A stretch of DNA of 64,000 bases. Source: Allomyces macrogynus ATCC 38327 (lineage: Eukaryota; Blastocladiomycota; Blastocladiomycetes; Blastocladiales; Blastocladiaceae). Shown one piece after another: positions 20,855 to 31,749 of this stretch. The stretch is taken from assembly GCA_000151295.1 (NCBI GenBank), contig GG745354.1:464981-528980 (forward strand). The letters run 5' to 3'. Position 1 is the first letter of the stretch. Each line of letters begins with the position of its first letter. A program made the translations under genes and the position numbers. The notes under the pieces were generated by a model. It was given only the letters and a program-made list of their open reading frames with translations. It was not told where the DNA came from and made no database searches.

Positions 20855-23639
20855 TCACTCATCCTCATGATCCAACCCCACCTCACACAGCAAAACGCAC
20901 ATTTCACGAAGCCCAACACGAGGCCCAAGCGGCGGAAACTTTCGCACGCGACTGCCTGCCGGCCGCGCGATCACACCACGTCTCCGAGATCCCGGTGCCG
21001 CGACTGGCGCGCGCACAACCACGCTCTGCTCACTTTCCATGATACGCCGCCACGGTTCATGCCCCTCGGTGCGCTCCAACCGGTCCACGATCGACACGGG
21101 CACGGGTCCAATCTTTGGCGGTTTGACGACAGCGTGCGGCGCCCGCGATTTCGAATAAGTGCACAGCTCGACAATTGACCCGCGCATCGGTCCAAGACTG
21201 CGCACGACGACCAGTCCGTGCGCCGTCGGCGCAACGTGCAGGACGGTCCCCGTCGCGTGGACTCGGCGGCGCGTCGCGCCGCTCCACGGCTCTGGGCGCC
21301 AAGCGCGGCGCAGCGGGTCGAGGACCCACTCGTCGTTGAGCGCCTCGTGCTGCGCAACGTCCGGGTGCTTAGGCAGCATGAGCACGCGACGCCACGGGCC
21401 TTCCTCCTCCTCCTCGGCGTCCGACCCGGCAAACGGCGTCGGTGGCACGACCGTTCCGAGGTCGCGCCAGGGCGGGTTCTCCACCGTGTTTCGGATTCGG
21501 TACGAGGTCGTGGGCGGCAGGTCGGTGCGAGCAACAATACGCATCGCGGCCGTGTCAATGACCTCGATCCGCGCGCCGTAGGCCGTGGCAACGTCGTGCG
21601 TGTCGTGCGAAGCAAAGTGAAGCTCGGCCGAGAGCGCGGGCCGGGAAACTGCAACGAGTCGGTCGCGGCGAGTCCAGTGCAGATCGACTATCTGGTACCA
21701 CGATTGCTGCACGCGCGGCAGCGTCGCGCGGATTCGGAGCGGGGCAGGACGCAACAGAAAGGAGCATGCCGTCAAGTTTTCGGCGCTTGGCGGGGAAGCC
21801 GGCGTCAACTGAGCACAGACGTACTCAGCCTCGGGCGGGCGGAGGTCGTACTGCGCCGTGAGGTCGTGGTTCGCACTACATATCTGAGCCACGTGTCGCG
21901 CGATAATCTCGGCATAGTTGGAAGCGCGGTGGTGGAACGCACGGAGCAACGGCTCGCGCATTAGGACCGACACGGCCATGAACATCTTGCGCGTGATTTG
22001 CGTCAGCACGGCCGCAAAGTCGGGCGCCATGGCCGTGCCCGGGTCGAGCCCGGAATCGTCGCGCGCGAATTGAAGCCGCGGGCAACATACACCGTCGAGC
22101 GGCATGCCAACGAGAATGCGACCGAAAAGACGCCACGACGTGTAGCTGCAGCACGGACCGTGCGTCGCAAACGACTCGTTCAGCTCAGGCCCACGCTGTT
22201 CCCTCGGATCTTCGGGAACGATACCGTACGGCTGCCACGCGGTGAGCACGGGCGATGCCATGGAGACGTCAAAAGTCACAACCACGAGGCGGTGGCCGCG
22301 CGTGCGGTTTTCGCCCTGCTCGTGGATCACGACCTTGAGAAGTTGACGGCGCACGGCATACGTCGCTGCCGCGCTCGCCCACGGGTCCGGGTCCGGGACC
22401 GGGACGGGATGCGCGTCCGGGTCAATAACAGCATGCGTCAAACCGTGCTCGTAGGGAACCCACACCGCACACACGGCCTTGACCCCGACCTCGGCCGCGC
22501 CAAGCAGCAGGCAGCGATCCGGCTCGACATGCGGCATCTGGATATCGCGCAAGTCATACACGGCCATGATACACGGCGTTGCCATGTGGTCCGGGTTGTC
22601 GCCGCCGCGCCAAGGCACACCAGGGTTCCGCGCAAAGTCCACGATCCACTTGAGCGGCGCCTGGTACAAGACAACGAGCCAATCGTCGCAGCACGACATG
22701 TCAAGAATTCGGAGCCGTTTCGGGTGAGCGACGCAGATCCTCGCGTCGCACGCCGAGAGAGGATAGAGGTGGATGTGCGTCGAGGTTCGCGTAAACGTCC
22801 ATTTCGTGGCCGTCGCGCCTGCAGCCTTGAAGAGCGAATCTTGCGCCGCAACCACATTGCCGCGGTTGGTCGTTTGCTCTACGGGTGCAGGGCCACTTGA
22901 GAGCAAAATCGCAGCTTGGGCCGGTGGACTGGTCGATGGCGCAGAGAGCGAAATGGGCTGCGCTTGGAGGAAGGATCGGGTTTGCTGAGCGCGCAGCTGG
23001 CCCGCTGTGATGCAAACCGTGAATGGTGAGCCACGGTTTCCAATCTCGCAGAATAGACATCAACGTACTCAAACGTGGCTCAAAAGTAATGCACTTGTCC
23101 GTGACGGTCACGATCGAATGTCGACCGCTGGGCACGTCAAGAAAATGCGGGCACCACGCGACAACGTCCTCGACCGGCGCGTATTTGCGCGCAATATGCA
23201 CTTTGCCCAGCTCCATCTCCTGTTCGTCGTTGGTCTTGAGCTTTCCGCCGGACGTTGCGAGACGCTTGCCGAGTTGCTTGAGCTTGTACCAGTCGCGCGA
23301 GTCCCGGACCGCGTTCACGAGCGCGAGGCGACGGTACTCGTCCCAGCTCATGGGCCCGTCCACGAGCGGCGGTTCGCGGTACCGCAAACCGTGCACTTTG
23401 CGATAGACAGCGGGCCAGAGTCGTGCCGCATCCAAGACCATGATGGTAGCACGCCAAGAGCGACACACATGGCTCGCGCGCAGCAGGTCGACCGGGTCAT
23501 TCAGCTGGTCGAAAATGCGACCGAGAACATTGGTGACGTCGAGGGCGCGGTGCCGCGAAACTGTGCGCGGCCTGGTCCGTGCAGTACGAGCTTCATGATG
23601 ATGTTCACTTGCTGCTTGTGCTTGGAGAAGTGCAGACAT
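20855..23639 (-). CDS. F-box protein, two exons
   Basis: Likely substrate-recognition subunit of an SCF ubiquitin ligase, by family knowledge. Exons 23639-23069 and 23004-20855 join in phase 1 across a 64-bp intron (GTACGT donor, CACAG acceptor); the product is about 906 aa. The ATG at 23639 is chosen because the frame upstream has none. The F-box lies near residues 35-80: VTNVLGRIFDQLNDPVDLLR ASHVCRSWRATIMVLD (shown in two pieces), with the conserved L-x-C-R-W core. The long C-terminal part has no WD40 or leucine-rich repeat that I can see, but includes regularly spaced short beta-like strands (for example VVVTFDVSMASPVLTAW) that could be a divergent propeller. Substrate unknown. Confidence 0.8.
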
Positions 23640-24106
23640 GTTGCTGCGTGCTGGCAAGCAGCTTGGGGCCGGCTATTATTGAAGAGGTTTGCCTGTGGAG
23701 AACATGCAGCTGATAACATCGAATATGTGCGGCCGTCATCCTGGTTTATACCTGCAGATTTCGTTGAGTGTCAGTTGGTGTCGCTTGTGGAATGGATACC
23801 GAGAGCGGTCATGAGTAGTTCATGTCGAGCCAGGTACTTCAGCCCTCCACGGAGTCATACAAGGTGTGGCGCCAAGTCATTTGCCAAACTAGCAGGAACA
23901 GGAAGCTGTAATGCGACGCGGTTTCGCCGTGATTTGCCGACTTGTTGGCACTCGTAATGGACGCCAGATCAACGGGCGTACGCTTGGCTGGCCCGACTGT
24001 CGATCGATAGGCCTCATCCACCACATTGGCAGCAGGGAGCAAGCGGTAATCTCCTATTCCTGACGGCAAACAAAAGTCGACTCAAACGCTTTCATTGAGT
24101 CCGTGT
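23640..24106. other. Intergenic
   Basis: 467 bp, lower in GC than the flanking genes; nothing recognised. Confidence 0.35.
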
Positions 24107-25455
24107 TTACTCAGCCATGGCCAGCCCCGCAAACGCCATCAAATGACTGCTCAGCCGGGCGAGCAGCGCGCTCGCCTGGTGCAGTTTGCTGTACATTTGC
24201 CCAACCGCCGCCCACGGGACCTCGACAATCATGTCGCTCGACACGTCGAACCAGCGGTCGCCAAGCATGCTACACGCGCAATTCCAAGTTAGTTTCATTA
24301 CATCGACCCGCCTGAGAATCAGCCATCGGTGGACAACGTACAGCGACACGCGCTCGTTCCCCGCACCCGGCGACGGCGCCCCGACGGTCGCCATGGACCG
24401 CACCGACGTCGACAATTTCATGGCCGACCGCGACGGACTGAGCGCCGTCACGCTCCCCGTGCTCGGCGACGATGCGACGGTCGTTGCGCCGGCGTGCCGC
24501 GTGGGCTGCGGCGTCACGCTGCGCGCACTCGGTGGCGGGCTTGCTGCCGAGGTCACGGCACTACCCGTCGAGCTCGCACGCACGTGGTGGATCCCTTGCT
24601 TAAGCGCCGTCGTCAGCTTGTTCGTCGGCGTCCCGATAAAGCTGCCGCTCGAGCTCACATGCAGGCTCGACAAACTGCCGGCCGGAGCCAGCTGGAAGAC
24701 AGTCATGACGAGGCCAGCGGGCGCGACGGCGAGGCCGACAGCAAGATCATCAGCGAGCTGCTGCACTTGCATTGACGGCGCCGAGAGCGGTGCGGCATGG
24801 GATGCGGCGGGTGTGGGGGTCGCGGCCGTCGAGAGCGCTGCATGGATCGACCGCTGCAGGTTGTGGAGGAGCTGATCGGGTGGACGAGAATGACGGTCAG
24901 CGGTGCTGGCGGGTCGTTGATGCGCGTGTGCCAAAAAGGACGCACCGTCTCGATGATATGGTGGTGGAAAGGCTGCAGCGTCGACCGAAGCATCGTCAGC
25001 GCCGCAAGCGTGTGGTGGTGCGTGTCCATGAGCGAATGCACGGTCAGCGGGTCGACGCGCCACTTGACCATGCTGCGCGACGGGAACTTGACGGCCAGTT
25101 CCTAATCACAGACAGACCGTCGACTCAGATGTGTGTCGTTCTTCAGACATGGGGGCATCACGAAAGTCTTACCGACTCGACGATGGTGTAGCCGTGGAAC
25201 GTCAGTTGTCCATGCACGCCCGCCGAGTCGCTACATCGAGCACATTCCGTCACGAGTCAGGCTTCCTTTTCCCGACGCTCTTCGCGCTCCTGTCGTAACG
25301 GACCCGAAATCGGTCGCAATCGGCAGCGTCGCCAACGACCCGGCGGAGATGGCCGACGCGGGTGAGATGCAGTCGAGCGCGTCTTGCAGCAATACGGCCA
25401 CGTCGGCGAGGAGCTCCGGGACGACACTTGTCAAATACCAGCCGAGCTCACGACG
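24107..25455 (-). CDS. RAV2: Rogdi / Rav2 homologue (RAVE complex), 5' end unresolved
   Basis: Regulator of V-ATPase assembly by homology. Five exons join without a break: 25455-25304, 25230-25173, 25101-24946, 24871-24342 and 24269-24107; introns are 73, 71, 74 and 72 bp with GTCCGT, GTAAGA, GTGCGT and GTACGT donors. Family features in order: RELGWYLTSVVPELLADVAV matches the N-terminal helix of Rogdi (EEFRWLLHDEVHAVL-like), GQLTFHGYTIVES the beta segment, ELAVKFP the next strand, a leucine-zipper-like helix, then DDLAVGLAVAPAGLVMTVFQL and, at the end, DRWFDVSSDMIVEVPWAAV. A Ser/Thr-rich insertion sits between the last two, longer than in animals. Upstream of 25455 the frame meets TAG, which looks like an acceptor, so a short first exon with the ATG is missing from this model. 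Confidence 0.8.
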
Positions 25456-26653
25456 CTACGCGCCAAGTTTTCCATCGCCGCAATCGTGCGTGGAACTCCC
25501 CTGTTTAGTGAAGGAAAAGGGTCATGGGCGGCAAGAAAGCAAGAAAGCGCGTGCTGACCATGGCCTGATCCTCGCGCGCCCAGTCGGCCGTGTCGAGCGG
25601 ATTCTTGGCCGCTAAGCCACGGACAGAGCTCAACGTTGCTGATTTTGATATCGCAGCGGACGTCATGGTTGAGTAGTTGAGAAACACTGGTCGATCAACG
25701 TCGTTGTTCTCTGGTCGCAACAGGTCCGCGTCCTGAGCGTCACGCTTGGGTCCAACTTGCAGCTTGATTGTCGGTTTGGAGCGGGAAGCAAACCCACTGA
25801 CGTCAATTATTGAAGACAAGAGCACTTTGCGGGGAGTTGGACAGGGCCGATGCAGCTTCTCTGGTGAGCTGGACTATGTTAAACGAATTGCAGTGCGTCT
25901 CACGACATCAAGACGGTCCCGCCAAAACTTTTGTGAGAGCCCTACTGTTCACGTCTCGCTTTGTCTCGCAGCCGTCAGAAGCCTATGGTCGACAGCTGGC
26001 CTCGTGCACATCGTCAAGTCGGGCGGAAACGTGCCTGGAACGCATTCTGAATGTTGCCAGACTGTCAATGAAGTTGTGGCATTAAGACAGTGGACGAGAA
26101 TGAGATCAGTGCCGTCGGCGACATTGCATTGCGAGTGCCACAACAGTCATTGATGACAACCGGGATGGTGGTTTGAAAGTGGGCATTACTTGGTGGTCGT
26201 CACGATTGGAAGCGGCAACAACTGACCAAGTTGCCAACGGACCAATCTATCAGCCGTCGCCTCGAATTTACCTACACCAGTTCATCCACGAGCGGCGGCA
26301 AGTTTGCGCTGATAGAACTTTTTACTCTCCACCAGTTTTCAAACCCTCAAGAGCACGGGAAGCGGAGGCGCACCGCTGGCCATGACCAGACGAGCATCAA
26401 ATCGTGTGTAGCGGCTGGGAGCTCATCCATCCAATCGATCCGGTCGGGGACTTTACATATCAAGTCGCTCCACGCCCCGTTTTGCGACGTTGATTCCATG
26501 GCTTCACTGGTCCAAGTTTCGAATGAAGTCTGAGGGCGCCGACCTGGCTCACACATCGGCATGCCGACACGAAATATAACCCAAGAACAACAATCTCATG
26601 CTACTGATAACTCCCAGCCGTGCGCTAACCCAGCCCATCGCGGCTCAAACCCA
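25456..26653. other. Intergenic; contains missing first exon of Rogdi and unassigned frames
   Basis: About 1.2 kb. The first exon of the Rogdi gene should lie within the first few hundred bases. A minus-strand frame of about 100 residues at 25505-25825 has a protein-like middle but no ATG start or recognisable domain. Nothing supportable in 25830-26650. Confidence 0.3.
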
Positions 26654-29597
26654 TCACCACCCCCACACTGCACTCATGGGCCCCAGCGCGGCGAGCGCCG
26701 CGACATGCACAACGACACCAACGACCACGGGCCACCACGCCGTCGTCTCCGTCTCCGTCTCTGCCGGCTGCATGGCTGGGAAATCAAACGCGACCATGCC
26801 GGCACATGTCACAGCAATCGCGGTCGTCGTCACCTCGCTCGGGACCATCGCGACCGAGGCCAGTTTCAGGACTAGCAACGTGCGCACCCAGTCGAGCCGC
26901 GTACGCTGCACGACAATCCACTGGTGCCCAGGTGGTGCCGGCGGGAGCGCCGACGCGGGTACGACGGGGATGGGAATACTGGGCACGGGGGCCGGGTCCG
27001 TCAGAACGAGCGCGCGGTCGGCCCCATCGTCCGTGTCCATGGCATCGGATTCCGGTGGTGCCGTCGCAGTAGTCATGCTCGCCGACTCCGTTACGTTAAC
27101 ACCCATCTGCTCCTCCGTCTCGCTCGCAGCCCCGCTCTCACTCGCCGCGGTCGTCGTCGAGTCTGGCGGCGGCACCAACTCGCGCTGCAGCCGCTCGAGC
27201 GCGCGCACCGCCTCGGCTGCGGTCATCCGATTCGCCGGATCCTTGGCAAGACACGCGACGATCCAGTCGCGAATCGGCGCTGGCACGCGCGGCGTCGGTC
27301 CGCACGGGAAAATCCCGCGCGTCACATCAAACGCACAAATCTCGGTGCGCAATCGGTCCACGTCTTCGAGCTGCGAGTATGGCAATTGCGCGCCGTACGC
27401 GCAATAGTATCCGAGCAGACCGAGCGAGTAGACGTCGGCCTTGGGCGAGTAAGGGCGCGTGAACCGGCCGGTCGCGTCGGCGCGCAGCATTTCGGGTGCG
27501 GTGAAATCGATCGTGCCCGTGTGGCCCGTGCGTCGGCGCAGGGCTTCGGCGGAGAGGAGCTCACATTCGCCAAAGTCAGAAATAAGGACGGTTGGGCTTG
27601 TGAGGAGAGCGAGCAAAGGTCAGATTTCCAGTCGTCTGGTGCGCGACTCGGTGGGGGAATAATGGTACGCACACTTCGCCCCCGCCCTCCCACGACAGCA
27701 AAATGTTCGGCGGCTTGACGTCGCGGTGCACGATCGAGTGCCGGTGCAAGTGCTCGAGCCCGCGAGCGATCCCCAGCAGCATATCGAGCATCGCCGCCGT
27801 ACTCAGCAGCCGCACCACCTTCCCGGCCTGATCCACGGCCAGTCCACCATCGGGCCCAACACTCGTCCATGCATTGGGCAGCTTGGGCAGCGCTGCGAGC
27901 GCCTTGGCTTGCCGCCGGCGCCGCAACGCCTGCGCACGCGGCGACATGAACCCCTCGTCGTCCTCACCAGTCAATGGCGGAGGCGGAATCCCGGGCAGGG
28001 CCACGTTCTCCGGGAACAGGTACTCTTCGAGGTTCCCGCCACGCGCGCACTCCATGAGAATGAAGAGCGTCGGGATTGGTGGGCCGAAGGCCGAGTGTCG
28101 CGCGGTCTCGAGCCACGCGTGCTTGTAGGCGATGATATTGGGGTGCCGCAGTCGCTCGAGCAGCGTGACTTCGCGCAGCATGCGCGAGAGCCATGGGTGG
28201 TTGTTGCCGACGGCGACTTTCTTGATGGCGTACTCACTATAGGATGAAGCACACCGTTGGTGATAAGAGGAAAAGGAGTCGGAAGCCATCGGATGAAATG
28301 ACGATCGTACCCGAGCGGAATGTCGTCGAGAACGTGACGGCACAAAAAGACGGAGCCGCGCGCACCGCGACCGAGCTTCTTCTCCTCAACAAAAAACCGC
28401 TCGTAGTAGCCCTGGTTGAACGACGCAGCGTTGACTGCGTCGTCGACGGCCCCGGTACTCAGCGTTCTTCCGCGCGAGGCCGTCGAGGGGGTCACGGGTG
28501 GAGGCGGCGGGATCGTAGCCGAAGTAGGGCTCGACGGTTGCGACGGCGACGGGTACTGCGTGCTGGAGAGGTGAGGAAAGGGGCATGATCAACGCGCAAG
28601 CTAAAATCGCCACAATGCGATAACACCAAACATACTGCGAGCTCGCCAGGAGCCGGAAGTAGTTGCGGTCGAGAAATGTGGGCTGCGACTGTGCCGTTGT
28701 CGACACAATCCACGGTGAGGACGACGACGTCCCGTCGGAATTGGCAGAGTCGCCTGTGCGGCGATCGGCACCGTCCTGGCTCGAAGGCAAGACGATCCCA
28801 AACGGTCGATGGCACGTCGGGCAGCAAAAGGAATCGTTTGAGTCCCAGCTGCGCAGTGGAGGCAGCACGGCATGAGTCGGAGCGGGCGTCTGCAGCGCAA
28901 GCGCGTGGTTGTCGGCATTGTAGAGCACGACTTGGCGCGACGCGTCGTTGCGGCTGGGTTGGCACGAGTCGTCAGTTCTGGGCGGTAGAGAGGATGCGCA
29001 ACCGCAATCGACACGTACAGAATGATGTGCCAGTTGGCGTGGTCTGCCGAGTGGTCGGCACTCGCTTGATCTGTGCTCGGTAACCCCGGCAGCGCGCGTG
29101 GCGGCGGCAGGACGTGCGGTGGGGCCTGCAACGTGGTGGAGCATGACGGGGCCGACACGGGTCGGGCGCGGGCGGGTCGCGGGGATCATTTGGTAGTTGC
29201 TGAACGGGCCCAGCGCGGGTGCTGGTGGCTCCTCGTCTGCCGAAGTGTCCTCGCCAGCGCCGTTGGTGGTGGTCGTGGTCAAGTTGTCGCTCGTCATGTC
29301 CAAGTCGTCGTCGTCGTCGAGGTCGAGGTCGGGTTCTTCCGGCGTGCCGCTGGTCGTGCTTGCGCCTTCTGCGGGTAGTTGCGCGGGTAGTTGGTGCGGC
29401 CCGCCATGGCTTTGCGTGCCGTTCATATCGCTCGTGGTGAATGGGAGAGCAGTGCCAGCGTCCTCGTGCCGATGCCCGCTGGAAACAGGTAACGTGGCGC
29501 AGCCGGCCGTGCAAGACGCGTCGGTTGGAAATCGCGTGTTGCACGTGGCGGGAGCTGAGAGATGCTGGCAACCATCGGCACAATCGCACAACCGCAT
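26654..29597 (-). CDS. IKS1: Serine/threonine protein kinase, IKS1 family, with C-terminal membrane segments
   Basis: Four exons: 29597-28636, 28562-28311, 28236-27673 and 27596-26654; introns 73, 74 and 76 bp (GTATGT, GTACGA and GTGCGT donors), all phases consistent. The N-terminal module (RQVVLYNADNHALALQ, then a CxxC knuckle FCCPTCHRPFG and DRNYFRLLA) is characteristic of fungal IKS1. The kinase domain is complete: glycine loop LGRGARGSVFLC, catalytic Lys in YAIKKV, Glu in LREVTLLE, HRDVKPPNILL, DFG in LISDFGECE, APE in FTAPEML and an Arg in DPANRMTAAEA. An insertion rich in Arg/Ala separates the lobes. The C-terminus has two or three hydrophobic segments (for example PVVVGVVVHVAALAAL), so the kinase is probably membrane-bound. 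An alternative start is the in-frame ATG at 29426, which would remove a Cys-rich leader. Confidence 0.87.
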
Positions 29598-30201
29598 AGA
29601 GCACCAGGCCGTGTCGTCGCCATGGCGATGGCAATGTGTGCGCGCAGACTTGACGAAAACACTCGTGCACGTCGAATGGAAAATGTGGCTCTGACCATTT
29701 GGGCAGCGCTCTTCTCTCAGTGCTGCTCATGGAGCGCTACCACCATAGACAACACTGTTGATGACTGCTGCCGCGTCAAGGATGCGCATGATTATGTAGG
29801 TAGCCGTCCAGACCAGTTTGGCTGGTATGGCCGGCGTGGCCCAGGTAGCCCTGGTTGCGCTGAAGGATTTTGGCCGGGCTGCGACGCGTGGACAGACGCA
29901 AGGAGACGTGAAGAATGGACGTTCAAACTTTGAGCAACGTCCGCTTTTCTCCGACGTTGTCTCCTTAAAAATAACATCTGGAAGTGGACCGCCGCTGCTC
30001 GTTGTTATCCCGCCGATATATCCGCCGGGACCCGTCCTCGACCCAGGTTTCATCGTCCCACTCGGCCAGCATCTCGTCTTCCACGTTGAACACGTTCGTA
30101 TTTGATTTCTATAGAAAAAAAGTACGCCCGGCTGTTGTATTTCGCGCGTGAACCTGCCTTGACCTGAATGCTCGATGCTCATTGCCTGTTACATTCTGCA
30201 G
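29598..30201. other. Intergenic / possible missing 5' exons
   Basis: No gene supported. It should contain the 5' part of the DUF2306-reductase locus if that gene is intact, but I find no convincing exon. A short minus-strand frame (NVFNVEDEMLAEWDDETWVE, near 30080) reads like protein but has no context. Confidence 0.3.
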
Positions 30202-31545
30202 ACAGGCTACACCAACAAGATCAATCACAGTGGGTTTGTCGTGCACGCCGTGGCCAGGTCGACCAGCCTTTTCCTAGGCCTCATCCAGTTCCACGCACCC
30301 ACTCGCCAACGCTAACCAGAGTTCCATCGCACTGCCGGATGGCTCTGCACCATCTTTTCTGTGATCGCCGCGGCTGCCGTCGTCGTATTCCTCATTGGCG
30401 GTTCCATGGCGGGTGAGTCGGCGATCCTCGCCTCGGCCCTGAACCTGTCCACCTGGATCGTCCCGCAATGGCTCGCCATTTGCGCGATTCAAGTCGGCGA
30501 CGTGGCTCTGCACCGGCGGCACCAACTGCGCGCATTTGCACTCGCCTGCTCAGTCATGCTGACGCGGCCCGTCGCCAGGTTCATGATTGCGTTCACGGTC
30601 GAGAACCCCAACGAACTCGTGCATCCGGGCGATGCACCCAAGATGGCGCTCTGGTTCGTTTTTTCGCTCAAGATGGCCGCGCCCGAGGTGTTTCTCGTCT
30701 GGGAAGACCACGCGGTGGAGAGGGTCATGATTGTGCCGAGCAGCGCAAATGCGATTGCGATCGTGCCGCTCTCGCACGTGGTTGCGCCGGGTACGGTCGC
30801 GTCGGTCCTGGTTCCGCCGGCGCAAGCCGTCAAGTCGGTCACGGTGACGCAACTCACGCCGCGGACTGTGCGCGCCGTTCCGACGCTTGCTGATGGGCCG
30901 TACCTCGTGCCCGGGCAGCATGTGGCTGTGATCGCGACCCAGCCGAACAGTGTGATTGACACGGCCTTGACGCGCGAGTACTCGCCCACCACGCATCCGT
31001 CGAGCGCGCTCTCACACCACGAGGTGGAGCTCGTGATCCGACTTGTTTCTGGCGGCGCCATGTCCGCGCGCTGGCGCACGCCCGAAGAGTGGACGTGGTC
31101 CGTCACGTTTGTCCGAGTCGTGCCCAACTGCGCAATACAGCGCGCGATCGCGGCCAAGGACGCGCCGGTATTGCTCGTCTTGCTCGGCACGGGGGCGACG
31201 CCGTTCGTGAATGTGATTCGCGCGCTGGCCACAGAAAAGCGGCTAATGCACGTCATGCAGGTGCACCGCACCATTGAGGACATGTTCTGGACCGCTGGCG
31301 AGTGGGAGGCTATGGGGGTCGACGAGCAGCTCGTCACGAGCGAGCAGCAGATTGGCCAGATCAGCGTGCAGGACCTGGTGGAGAAGGTGCGGGACCTCGA
31401 TGGCAAGGGGAAGCCCGAGGCCGCGGGATGGCGCGTGCTTGTGAGTGGGCCGCAGAAGGCTGCGCGCGAGCTGACACTGGCGACGCGAAAGGCACTGGGG
31501 TGGGACGAGCACCGCGTCGCGGCGGTCGGCGTGGACGACCGGTGA
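30202..31545 (+). pseudogene. DUF2306 membrane domain fused to FAD/NAD-binding reductase, in-frame stop
   Basis: Reading from a CTGCAG acceptor at 30200-30201, the frame gives GYTNKINHSGFVVHAVARST and a hydrophobic LFLGLIQFHAPTRQR, then TAA at 30313-30315, then PEFHRTAGWL and an uninterrupted 394-codon frame to 31545. The pre- and post-stop parts together form a DUF2306 module (HAxA, HRxxG, GDVALHRRHQLRAFAL, TRPVARF). The second half is a ferredoxin-reductase-like module: GQHVAVI, the FAD-site motif LTREYSPT, LVIRLVSGGAMS, the NAD-site motif LLGTGATPFVNVIRA and RVLVSGPQKAARE. Substrate unknown; membrane electron transfer is likely by architecture. The stop and the missing 5' end point to a pseudogene, or to one sequencing error plus an unfound first exon. 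Confidence 0.65.
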
Positions 31546-31749
31546 TGATATCCAGGGCATGGTGTCGCAAAAAATAAAAATTCAATGCGCATCGTGCAAT
31601 ACAGGAAGCAGAAGAAGTCGTGGACCCAACCAATAAATAGATGCTGCGATTGCAGCCGCGTGTGGCGCCCTTGTCTGTTCGTTCTGCACCGATTCCCTCT
31701 TTCCCAACCCAAATATACCAAAAGAAAGCACCGCAGCGTGCCGGCGAGC

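Noticed and set aside
25133..25615. Plus-strand frames opposite Rogdi, one reading smoothly (ELTTLRAKFSIAAIVRG)
   Set aside because: The minus strand gives five exons with agreeing phases and family motifs; the plus reading is antisense with an upstream stop.
25505..25825. Minus-strand frame of about 106 codons upstream of Rogdi, considered as its first exon
   Set aside because: No ATG at its start, and its possible GTCAGC donor does not join the Rogdi exon in the right phase.
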